Positions 23,879 to 30,840 of a DNA stretch of 45,385 nucleotides are shown here, piece by piece; the stretch's first letter is position 1, and every line of letters starts with the position of its first letter. Source of the DNA: Parahoeflea alexandrii (lineage in GTDB: Bacteria; Pseudomonadota; Alphaproteobacteria; Rhizobiales; Rhizobiaceae). The notes beneath the pieces are model-generated. The model saw only the letters and a program-made list of their open reading frames with translations, was not told the origin of the DNA and made no database searches. The position numbers and the translations under genes are program-made. The stretch covers positions 1 to 45,385 of the forward strand of contig NZ_JAPWHB010000012.1 in assembly GCF_027214025.1 (NCBI RefSeq), read 5' to 3'.

Positions 23879-24639
23879 TCTCCGCGGCGATTGTCGGGCC
23901 GCAGTGCTGGAAACGTATATTGACCGGATCCCCCACCGATTTTTCCAGCGTCAAAGAGCGCTTTACGAGGGCAGGCACAGTCAACGAAGCCCTCCATTTG
24001 ATACAATCCATTTATCGCGTGGATTTCGTTACCTACCATCTCGCGTCGACAGTGATAGGTGATTTCGACGCCCCGTTCGTGCGGACGACCTACCCGGCTG
24101 CGTGGGTGTCCACTTACTTGCTCAAGGGCTATGTCCACATCGATCCGGTGGCGCGGGAGGGATTTCTGCGCCAGCTGCCATTCGATTGGCGAGAGCTCGA
24201 GTTCGCGTCCGAAACGCTCACGTTCTTAGAGGACGCAATGCGCCATGGTGTCGGCCGCTTCGGCTTCTCCATTCCGATTTCGGATAAAGCCGGCCGGCGC
24301 GCCATTCTGTCTTTCAATTCGAACACGTCCGCTGAAGACTGGAACGTTCTGCTCGATCTGCATCGGAGCGAATGGGTCGATCTCGCATATCTCGTGCACC
24401 AGATGGCAGTCTTCGAGCTGCACGGAGAGAGTGATCCGATCCCGGCCCTGAGCCCACGGGAGCGTGAGTGCCTGTATTGGAGCGGGCTCGGCAAGGATTG
24501 CAAGGACATCGCGCTCATTCTTGGCCTCTCGCACCATACGACTCGCAGTTACCTAAAGTCGGCCAGGACGAAACTCGGTTGCGGGACAGTCTCTGCGGCG
24601 GCCACCCTTGCCCTGAAGCTGCGCCTGATCTCGATATGA
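23863..24639 (+). CDS. LuxR-family autoinducer-binding regulator adjacent to luxI
   Basis: A 258-residue protein. The N-terminal autoinducer domain contains YRVDFVTYHLAS, YPAAWVSTYLLKGYVHIDPV and FDWRELEF (Trp, Tyr, Asp and Trp of the AHL pocket); the C-terminal HTH reads LSPRERECLYWSGLGKDCKD then IALILGLSHHTTRSYLKSAR, a standard LuxR HTH. The first in-frame codon with support is the ATG at 23863; a TTG at 23797 lies inside resolvase debris. It is 117 bases upstream of luxI on the same strand, so it is the probable cognate receptor. It is clearly different from TraR, so two LuxR proteins act in this window. Confidence 0.85.
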   Translation: MIDHTISAAIVGPQCWKRILTGSPTDFSSVKERFTRAGTVNEALHLIQSIYRVDFVTYHLASTVIGDFDAPFVRTTYPAAWVSTYLLKGYVHIDPVAREGFLRQLPFDWRELEFASETLTFLEDAMRHGVGRFGFSIPISDKAGRRAILSFNSNTSAEDWNVLLDLHRSEWVDLAYLVHQMAVFELHGESDPIPALSPRERECLYWSGLGKDCKDIALILGLSHHTTRSYLKSARTKLGCGTVSAAATLALKLRLISI

Positions 24640-24756
24640 GCTGACCGCTGCGTAGTTCTGACAATACCCGCATTTGAGTGTGCCCATGTGCGGGAATTTC
24701 GTGAGCTGCGGCAAGCCGCCATTTTCCGGCAAAGATCAACAGCTGGAGGAAAAACC

Positions 24757-25557
24757 TTGTTCATTTTGATTCAGGCGCATCAATACAACCGTTACAAGTC
24801 CCTCATGGATCAGGCGTTTCGGCTGCGCAAGCGCGTATTTCATGACCAACTCGGTTGGGCCGTTACGATCGAGGGGGATTGCGAACGCGACGAATATGAT
24901 GACCTGCGGCCGGCTTATTTGATGTGGTGCAATGATCGCGCGGATCGTCTTTATGGAACGCTACGACTGATGCCAACAACGGGGCCCACGCTTCTCTACG
25001 ATGTCTTCCGCGACACTTTCGCGGGAGCAAGCCTGATTGCGCCTGGCATTTTCGAGGGAACAAGAATGTGTCTCGATGAGAAAACGCTCTCCAAGGACTT
25101 CCCAGGATTGGAAACAGGGAGGGCTTTCGGCATGCTGCTGCTGGCGTTGTGCGAATGTGGGTTGAGCCATGGCATCCAGGCGCTGGTCTCCAATTACGAA
25201 CCGCACCTGGCGCGGGTCTATCGCCGGGCGGGCCTGGCTGTTGAAGAAGTTGGACGTGCTGACGGGTATGGTCGCTCTCCGGTTTGCTGCGGTATCTTCG
25301 AGGTTTCTGAGACCGTTCGCGCACTGATGCAGCAGGCGCTCGGTGTCTCAGTTCCCCTCTATGCAGGTTATTGTCCGCGCAACAACACGCCATCAACCAC
25401 TGTATTGTCCGGGGAAGACGATATCCTGGTCAACCAGAACATTGAACTTGTAGCCTGGTCTGATCCGGATCGTGGGCTGCACATTCAGGCTCTTGGTGAT
25501 GGTCTGCTCGGCGACGCGGCCGAAGGTCTCCGCGAAATTACGCCGGGCTGCGTCTGA
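24757..25557 (+). CDS. Acyl-homoserine-lactone synthase (LuxI/TraI family) with C-terminal extension
   Basis: The family core is FRLRKRVFHDQLGWAV, then DEYDD, YGTLRLMPTTGPTLLYDVF and EGTRMCLDEKTL, containing the invariant Arg, Phe, Trp, Asp, Asp, Arg, Glu and Arg residues of LuxI enzymes, which join an acyl chain to S-adenosylmethionine. A TTG at 24757 is preceded by GGAGGA (24745-24750) at 6-base spacing and fits the family N-terminus, so the ATG-like starts further upstream are unlikely. The protein is 266 residues, some 50 longer than usual, because its frame runs 165 bp into the 3' end of convergent trbI. In Ti plasmids traI instead heads the trb operon. Confidence 0.85.
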   Translation: MFILIQAHQYNRYKSLMDQAFRLRKRVFHDQLGWAVTIEGDCERDEYDDLRPAYLMWCNDRADRLYGTLRLMPTTGPTLLYDVFRDTFAGASLIAPGIFEGTRMCLDEKTLSKDFPGLETGRAFGMLLLALCECGLSHGIQALVSNYEPHLARVYRRAGLAVEEVGRADGYGRSPVCCGIFEVSETVRALMQQALGVSVPLYAGYCPRNNTPSTTVLSGEDDILVNQNIELVAWSDPDRGLHIQALGDGLLGDAAEGLREITPGCV

Positions 25558-26688
25558 AGCTGTATCCTGGGTAGCGAGCGTGGAGCTCTCGGCAACCGCC
25601 ATGTCGATACCCGTCCCGATCAGTGCGACGAGCGCTGCCGATCCGAAGGTGCGAAGATAGTGGTTGTTGACCTTGTCGGCGAAGCCGCTGTACCCCTTCG
25701 AGTCCGCACCAGCCATTCCGCCGATCTGCAACGTCGAGCCATTCGGGAAGATAATGTCCGTCCAAACCACGAGAACCCGGCTCTGGCCAAACGAAACCTT
25801 GCTGTCATAGCGACCGAACAGTTTGGTCCCCTGCGGGATCAACAGAAAGTGGCCGGTGGCGCTATCGTAGACGTGCTGGCTCACCTGCGCTGTGATCCGG
25901 CCCGGCAAATCGGAAATGATGCCGGTAATCATCGTCGCCGGGATGACTGAGCCGCGCTTTAGCTCATAGCGCGACTGTTGGGGAACCACCCGGTTCGGCA
26001 GGTAACCAAGATCCTTGATGTCGGCGTTGAAGAAGTCTTGTTTCGAAGTCTGGCCGTTCGGATCGACGTTCTGACCCATGAGACCGGATTTCATGGCCGT
26101 GGCATAGAGATCAGAGGCGCTGCTGGTGCTGGTCGGTTGCCGGTCAGATGTCCGTGTATCGGTCGGGATATTTCCGAGTTCCGAGATTTTGACCTTGAGC
26201 GGCGAGTCCAACGCCGTTGCGCGGGCCTGGAGGCTCGCCATGCGTTGGCGCTGCTGTTCACGAAGGACCTGCTCGCGTTGTTCGCGACGAAGCCTCTCCA
26301 GCCATTCTTCCTCCGATTCCATCCGCGGCCGGCGTTCTTCCCGGACCTGCCGCTTTATCTGCTCTTCCTCAACCGGCGTGGTTTCCACCTTTGTCTGGGT
26401 TGGGGGCGCGGGCTGGAATACGGGCTGCTCTTCGCGATCGCCGATGATGCCGTCTTTCACCCCACGCTTCATCTGATCAGCGAAGGTCGAAGCCGGGACG
26501 TTTGAGCCTGCTTCACTTGGGTTTTTTTCGCCAAACCGCAGTCCACGGGAAGAGATGCCGTAGACCAGTACGGCGGCCACGACCACCGTGATGCCAATCC
26601 CGAAGAAAACCGGCAGACGGTTGAGCCTTTTCATGCCTTTTTCTTGCGTGGTGTTGCTCGGATTGCCGAGCTGGAGCGACTGTACCAT
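25393..26688 (-). CDS. trbI: Conjugal transfer protein TrbI (VirB10-like)
   Basis: A 431-residue cell-envelope-spanning protein. A single membrane segment follows at about 27-48 (MKRLNRLPVFFGIG and following), then a Pro/Glu/Arg-rich periplasmic linker (residues 90-160) and a C-terminal VirB10 barrel domain from about 215 (LKRGSVIPATMITGIISDLP, then GRITAQV; ends NVLVDQDIVFPG). It starts MVQSLQLGNPSN, as in Ti TrbI. It is the last gene of trb; its 3' end overlaps luxI on the other strand. Confidence 0.95.
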   Translation of the reverse strand: MVQSLQLGNPSNTTQEKGMKRLNRLPVFFGIGITVVVAAVLVYGISSRGLRFGEKNPSEAGSNVPASTFADQMKRGVKDGIIGDREEQPVFQPAPPTQTKVETTPVEEEQIKRQVREERRPRMESEEEWLERLRREQREQVLREQQRQRMASLQARATALDSPLKVKISELGNIPTDTRTSDRQPTSTSSASDLYATAMKSGLMGQNVDPNGQTSKQDFFNADIKDLGYLPNRVVPQQSRYELKRGSVIPATMITGIISDLPGRITAQVSQHVYDSATGHFLLIPQGTKLFGRYDSKVSFGQSRVLVVWTDIIFPNGSTLQIGGMAGADSKGYSGFADKVNNHYLRTFGSAALVALIGTGIDMAVAESSTLATQDTASDAARRNFAETFGRVAEQTITKSLNVQPTIRIRPGYKFNVLVDQDIVFPGQYSG

Positions 26689-26700
26689 GATCGCCTTTCC

Positions 26701-27144
26701 TCAGCTTCGCTTCATCAACGAGAGCGGGCTCGACGGCGTGGCGCCGCTAGCCGAGATCGCATAAGCCCGGCCAAGCTCGAGCGTTTCAGTGGATAGTCTC
26801 GCCAGAACCTGTCCGTCGAAGTCGACCAGGGAATACGCCAACTCGATCGGTTTGGTGTTGTCGTTCCCTGAATCAGCCGTGTCATCCGTCAAGACAGTAA
26901 AACCCCAGCCCTTCAGCGCGGCTTCAAGCGCAGTCGAAAAATCCGATGTGTCCGTATGCAGCTTGATCGCGGTGGTGGTGGACCCGGCCTGCTCGGCAAA
27001 GCGTCCGGCCAGATCGCCAGCGATTGCGCTTGCTGCCGGGCCGGACACAGTGGAAGGCGCAGCACTCGTCGTCAGGGCGTCGTTCCCGGTCTGACAACCT
27101 GATAGGATAAGGGCGGCAACGAATGGCAAAAGGTTCAAGCGCAT
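26701..27144 (-). CDS. trbH: Conjugal transfer lipoprotein TrbH
   Basis: A 147-residue protein with the lipoprotein signal MRLNLLPFVAALILSGC (lipobox LSGC, Cys17). The mature part is Ala/Thr-rich, then contains TTTAIKLHTDTSDFSTALEA and a C-terminal VDFDGQVLARLSTETLELGR segment. It is an outer-membrane component that presumably stabilises TrbG, in the way VirB7 does VirB9. It lies between trbG (3 bp) and trbI (12 bp). Confidence 0.9.
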   Translation of the reverse strand: MRLNLLPFVAALILSGCQTGNDALTTSAAPSTVSGPAASAIAGDLAGRFAEQAGSTTTAIKLHTDTSDFSTALEAALKGWGFTVLTDDTADSGNDNTKPIELAYSLVDFDGQVLARLSTETLELGRAYAISASGATPSSPLSLMKRS

Positions 27145-27147
27145 CGG

Positions 27148-27978
27148 TCAGTCTCCCCGCCGGATAGTGATCTTCTGCTGGCGCCAGCCGACGCCCGAAA
27201 CAAGAATGGCTTTGTCGACGTTGTAATCGACAATCATCATGTCGTTCTTCATGCGGTAGTTGACGATCCGGTTTTTCCCGCCCGAAACCACGAAGAGAAT
27301 CGGCGCGTCCTGGCCAGAGAGGATGCGCGGAAACTGGATGTAGGTCTTCTGACCATCCGAAAAAACGCGCTTTGGCTTCCAGGGCGCGCTGCCGCTCAGC
27401 GCATACGAGAAAGCGAGGTGCTCCGGTGGCACGCCACCGTCCGGATTTGTCATCGTTTGGATGCGGGCGTTGATATCGGACAGCTTCGTTGCGGCATCTT
27501 CAGGATACTCGAAGCCGACGCGGGCCATGTACTGGTTTGGGTGCGATTTAAGCTGGATGTGATAGGTGCGCCTTGACGTTGTCACCACCATCGATGTGAT
27601 CAGACCCGGTTCCGACGGTTTGACGATCAGGTGAATTGCCTGACCTCCTGCAGCACCTGATGTTGCCGGTTCGATTTTCCAGCGCACTGTGTCGCCCACG
27701 AGCACGTCGCGTACAATCTCCCCGCCTTGTAGTTCGATGTCACAAACCTGCAATGGTGAGCAGACAACAGAAGGCTGCGTTTCACCGAAGAGGAAGATGA
27801 CTTTTCCATCAGCGCCGGTTGTCACCAGTCCCCGCTGGCCGCGCCATTTGTTGGAAAGGGTAGTTCCCTTCGCTTCATTGGTTGTCAGGCTTTGTGCAGA
27901 GCCCGATGTCGTTCCCACACTCCAAAGAGCGAACGCCGTCACGCAGCAGAGTGCTGCCCGGTGTATCCTTGTATTCAT
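27148..27978 (-). CDS. trbG: Conjugal transfer protein TrbG (VirB9-like)
   Basis: A 276-residue periplasmic/outer-membrane protein with an N-terminal signal peptide ending near TTSGSAQS. The VirB9/CagX domain is recognisable by the C-terminal [35 protein letters not shown] and [13 protein letters not shown] blocks, and by [10 protein letters not shown] in the middle. It forms the outer core with TrbI and TrbH. Confidence 0.95.
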   Translation of the reverse strand: MNTRIHRAALCCVTAFALWSVGTTSGSAQSLTTNEAKGTTLSNKWRGQRGLVTTGADGKVIFLFGETQPSVVCSPLQVCDIELQGGEIVRDVLVGDTVRWKIEPATSGAAGGQAIHLIVKPSEPGLITSMVVTTSRRTYHIQLKSHPNQYMARVGFEYPEDAATKLSDINARIQTMTNPDGGVPPEHLAFSYALSGSAPWKPKRVFSDGQKTYIQFPRILSGQDAPILFVVSGGKNRIVNYRMKNDMMIVDYNVDKAILVSGVGWRQQKITIRRGD

Positions 27979-27993
27979 TGAATTCCCCTGCCC

Positions 27994-28656
27994 TTACAGT
28001 TGCGCGGTCCAGTCGAAGTCCTTGACGTAAAGGCCGATCGGATTGAGCCGTATCGTTGCCTCGTCCTGGGGTGCAGTGATCGCGACAGTCGCTATGCCGC
28101 GAAATCTGCGTTTGGCGATTTCCTTGCCCTTTCGATCCCGCTCATACTCGGTCCAGTCGATCTGGTAGGTCTGGTTCGACAGTGCGACGATGTTGTTCAC
28201 CTCGATGGCGACGGTGGCGTTCACCGCCTTTTCGAACGGAGAATTGCCGCGGAACCAGGCGTTGATCTTCTGGGTCGACGGATCGCTTGTTCTCAGAAGC
28301 GCATAGGTTCTGTCGATATATTGTTTCTGGACGACGGCATCCGGGGTTATGGAGCGGAAGCTCGTAATGAAGCTTCCGAGCGTCGCCCGGATGACCCGGG
28401 CATCGGCATATTCGATCTGCTGCGGAAATCCTGCCGAAACGGTGTTCCCGAGTTTGTCGACCTCGACGATGTACGGCACGAGTTTGACCTGTGTGCTCAG
28501 GTAAAGTGCGTACCCAAAGCCGATTACGGCCATGCCGAGGCTCAGAATTCCGACCGTTCGCCAGGCCGAGGCCGCTCTGACATAAGAGCCGTATCGTTCT
28601 GACCACTCTTGCCGTGCGGCAAGGTACGGGTTTTCCGGGGCGCGTGGCGCTGCCAT
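27994..28656 (-). CDS. trbF: Conjugal transfer protein TrbF (VirB8-like)
   Basis: A 220-residue inner-membrane protein: a short cytoplasmic N-terminus ([18 protein letters not shown]), one membrane segment (about 34-54), then a periplasmic VirB8 domain with [26 protein letters not shown] and [15 protein letters not shown]. It is a core nucleation factor of the mating pore. It starts [11 protein letters not shown]; the gene is 15 bp upstream of trbG. Confidence 0.95.
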   Translation of the reverse strand: MAAPRAPENPYLAARQEWSERYGSYVRAASAWRTVGILSLGMAVIGFGYALYLSTQVKLVPYIVEVDKLGNTVSAGFPQQIEYADARVIRATLGSFITSFRSITPDAVVQKQYIDRTYALLRTSDPSTQKINAWFRGNSPFEKAVNATVAIEVNNIVALSNQTYQIDWTEYERDRKGKEIAKRRFRGIATVAITAPQDEATIRLNPIGLYVKDFDWTAQL

Positions 28657-28680
28657 ATGAGTTTCCTTGTCTACAGATTA

Positions 28681-29859
28681 CTATTTGTCCTGGCGTTCAG
28701 GCGGTTGGCCCGGCAAAGATCCCTTGCCACGGGCTTGATCCAGTTTCGCGTTGGCGAGGCCCAGGATTGAACCAGCATAGGCGCCGGGTGAACCAATAGC
28801 CTTCTCCTTTGCCGCGGATCCTGCGGCTTTTGCACCGGATCCAAAGCTGGCGCCGATTCCGCGAAGAGTAGCGCCGGCGACGGATGATCCACCTGCACGC
28901 GCCGACTGTGCTGCTGCGAATCCAGCTCCCGCAGCACCCGCCGTCAGAAATGCGGCGCCGGTCGCAAAGGAGGCTGTCTGCCCGCCATGGCGGATGGTTT
29001 CCATTCCGCCTGTGACTGACGCGCCTTGGACCACGCCCTGGATGATATTTGGCACATACATCGCGATGATAAATACCACGACAGCAATGCCGGCGATCGC
29101 GAGCGCAGTCTGAAACTGGTCTCCGACATTTGGTTCGTTCGCAAGTCCGATGAGAACCTCGGAGCCGATGCGGGAGATCATCACGAGCGCCATCAGTTTC
29201 ATGCCAACCGAAAAAGCATAGACCAGATAACGGACGGCGAAATCCTTGGTGAAGGATGAACCGCCGAGGCCAAGCATGATCATGCCCGCAAGAAGTCCAA
29301 GATACATCTCGACCATGACGGAAACAAAAATTGCGGCGACGAGAGAAAAAGCAATGACCGTGACAACCATGGCGAATGCGGCCGAGATCGCCAGCGCATT
29401 ATCCTCGAAAAGGCCGAACTGCACCTTCTCAGACATTTTCGTCGCCACTGTCAGGCCAGCATTGAAAACGTCCGCAGGAGAAGCCGTCCCTCCGCCGGCG
29501 CCAATCTGAAAGAGGCTGTCGACGACAGCCTTGGCGAAGGCTGGGCCTTGAGAGAGGACGAACGCGAAGAAGCCGACAAACATGATTCGGCGAACAAGCT
29601 CGGCGAACCAGCTATCAAGGGATGCTGCCTGCAATGCCAGCCAGACAGCGGCAAGTCCGATCTCGATAGTGGCGAGGATCCAGAATAGCGATTTCGCCGC
29701 ATCCATGATGGTGGTCTCCCATCCCTTGGCAGCGGTAGTTATTTGCGTTTGGAGCGATGTCAGAACCGAGCCTTCCTGCGCAAGCGCAGGGTGAGTAATC
29801 ATGACAGGAATGGTGACAAGAAGCAGAGCCAGCCGCATTTCGCCGATGGAGGTTGTCAT
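28681..29859 (-). CDS. trbL: Conjugal transfer protein TrbL (VirB6-like)
   Basis: A 392-residue polytopic inner-membrane protein: signal-like N-terminus (LALLLVTIPVMITHPALAQ), six or so membrane segments between about 55 and 285, and a Gly/Ala-rich C-terminal tail ending GSLPGQPPERQDK. This is the VirB6/TrbL arrangement. The ATG at 29859 is 4 bp after trbK; an ATG at 29838 (MRLALLL) is an alternative. TrbL forms part of the inner-membrane channel. Confidence 0.93.
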   Translation of the reverse strand: MTTSIGEMRLALLLVTIPVMITHPALAQEGSVLTSLQTQITTAAKGWETTIMDAAKSLFWILATIEIGLAAVWLALQAASLDSWFAELVRRIMFVGFFAFVLSQGPAFAKAVVDSLFQIGAGGGTASPADVFNAGLTVATKMSEKVQFGLFEDNALAISAAFAMVVTVIAFSLVAAIFVSVMVEMYLGLLAGMIMLGLGGSSFTKDFAVRYLVYAFSVGMKLMALVMISRIGSEVLIGLANEPNVGDQFQTALAIAGIAVVVFIIAMYVPNIIQGVVQGASVTGGMETIRHGGQTASFATGAAFLTAGAAGAGFAAAQSARAGGSSVAGATLRGIGASFGSGAKAAGSAAKEKAIGSPGAYAGSILGLANAKLDQARGKGSLPGQPPERQDK

Positions 29860-29863
29860 TGGT

Positions 29864-30040
29864 TCACCATTCGATCTTCATCTTCTCTCCGCCGGTAGTC
29901 GGATAGGATTTCGACGAATCGAAAAACTCCACGCGGCGATGCTGTGCCTCCTGTTTCTCCGAAATCACGAACCAGAAGCCGGTGGCGCCAATGGCGAGCA
30001 ACGATGCGATTGCAATCAGAATGAGTTTCGTTCTCACCAT
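29864..30040 (-). CDS. trbK: TrbK, entry-exclusion type protein, 58 residues
   Basis: A 58-residue protein with one membrane segment (KLILIAIASLLAIGATGFWF, about 5-24) and a short periplasmic tail; it has no cysteine, so it is not a lipoprotein. Position between trbJ (7-bp overlap) and trbL is that of trbK. TrbK in related plasmids mediates entry exclusion of identical plasmids. Its tail, PTTGGEKMKIEW, almost repeats the tail of TrbJ (PSTSGGEKMKVEW). Confidence 0.85.
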   Translation of the reverse strand: MVRTKLILIAIASLLAIGATGFWFVISEKQEAQHRRVEFFDSSKSYPTTGGEKMKIEW

Positions 30041-30840
30041 TCCACCTTCATCTTTTCCCCGCCGGAGGTGGACGGTGCTGTGCTGCTGAAGAATTCCTCG
30101 CGCCTAGTCTGCGCGAGATCCTTGTCGGTCTGCTCGCTTTGCAGCCAGGTTCCCATCATTGTCATCTGCTGGGAAACCAGGCCCCGCAGCTTCTGCATCT
30201 GCGCAACCTGCTGTGCTGCAATCTCGTGGCCGACCTGAAGGGCTTTCACCTGACCGTTGGCCGACTCCGACATATTTCGAAGCGAGCTCATCGTGCTTTC
30301 CTCGCTGTCGAATTGATCGGCCGTCAGGCTTGCTGCTTTCAGCGTACTTGCGACGGTGTCGCGATTGGTTTCGGACCAACCTGCGTAGTACGACGACAGG
30401 TCGGTTCCATTGCTGGCTGCGGCTTGCAAATCGGCATAGGATTGAAAGCGCTGTTTCAGGATGTCGTCCGCGTTTGCCATCGAAAACGAAATGCTCTGAC
30501 CCTGATCCACGATACTGCGAAGTCTATTGAGGTCGCCCTCGACCTGCCCCCATATGTGCTCAGGCAACTGCGCTGTATTTTGCAGCATGTTCTCGTAAAT
30601 CCTCATCTGGTTCTGGATTTGCTCGGCCAGCTGGCTGATCTGCGTCAGCTGATTGTCGACCTGCAGACCGGAGCTTTTCAGAAGGTCGACGAGCTGTGCA
30701 TTGTTGGCAAGCTGTGTCCACTCGGTTGCTGCGCCGGTCGCCGTGCCGGCAAACGCCGGCGGCGAAGCGCCGATGGCGAGAGCTGTCACAATCGCGACGG
30801 TTACGGTTCCCTTTTTCAGCGATAGCCTGTGGTCAAGCAT
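30034..30840 (-). CDS. trbJ: Conjugal transfer protein TrbJ (VirB5-like)
   Basis: A 268-residue periplasmic protein with a signal peptide (LSLKKGTVTVAIVTALAIGA, then SPPAFA) and long helices rich in Gln and Asn (NQLTQISQLAEQIQNQMRIY, EIAAQQVAQMQKLRGLVSQQ), typical of VirB5/TrbJ pilus-tip adhesins. The ATG at 30840 overlaps the trbE stop by 8 bp; the longer frame to 30903 is inside trbE. The C-terminus GGEKMKVEW is shared with TrbK. Confidence 0.92.
   Translation of the reverse strand: MLDHRLSLKKGTVTVAIVTALAIGASPPAFAGTATGAATEWTQLANNAQLVDLLKSSGLQVDNQLTQISQLAEQIQNQMRIYENMLQNTAQLPEHIWGQVEGDLNRLRSIVDQGQSISFSMANADDILKQRFQSYADLQAAASNGTDLSSYYAGWSETNRDTVASTLKAASLTADQFDSEESTMSSLRNMSESANGQVKALQVGHEIAAQQVAQMQKLRGLVSQQMTMMGTWLQSEQTDKDLAQTRREEFFSSTAPSTSGGEKMKVEW

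Noticed and set aside
24667-24694. CCCGCA/TGCGGG arms upstream of luxI as a lux box
   Set aside because: The 6-bp arms are 16 bases apart and the interior is not symmetrical; it does not resemble either of the two strong dyads.
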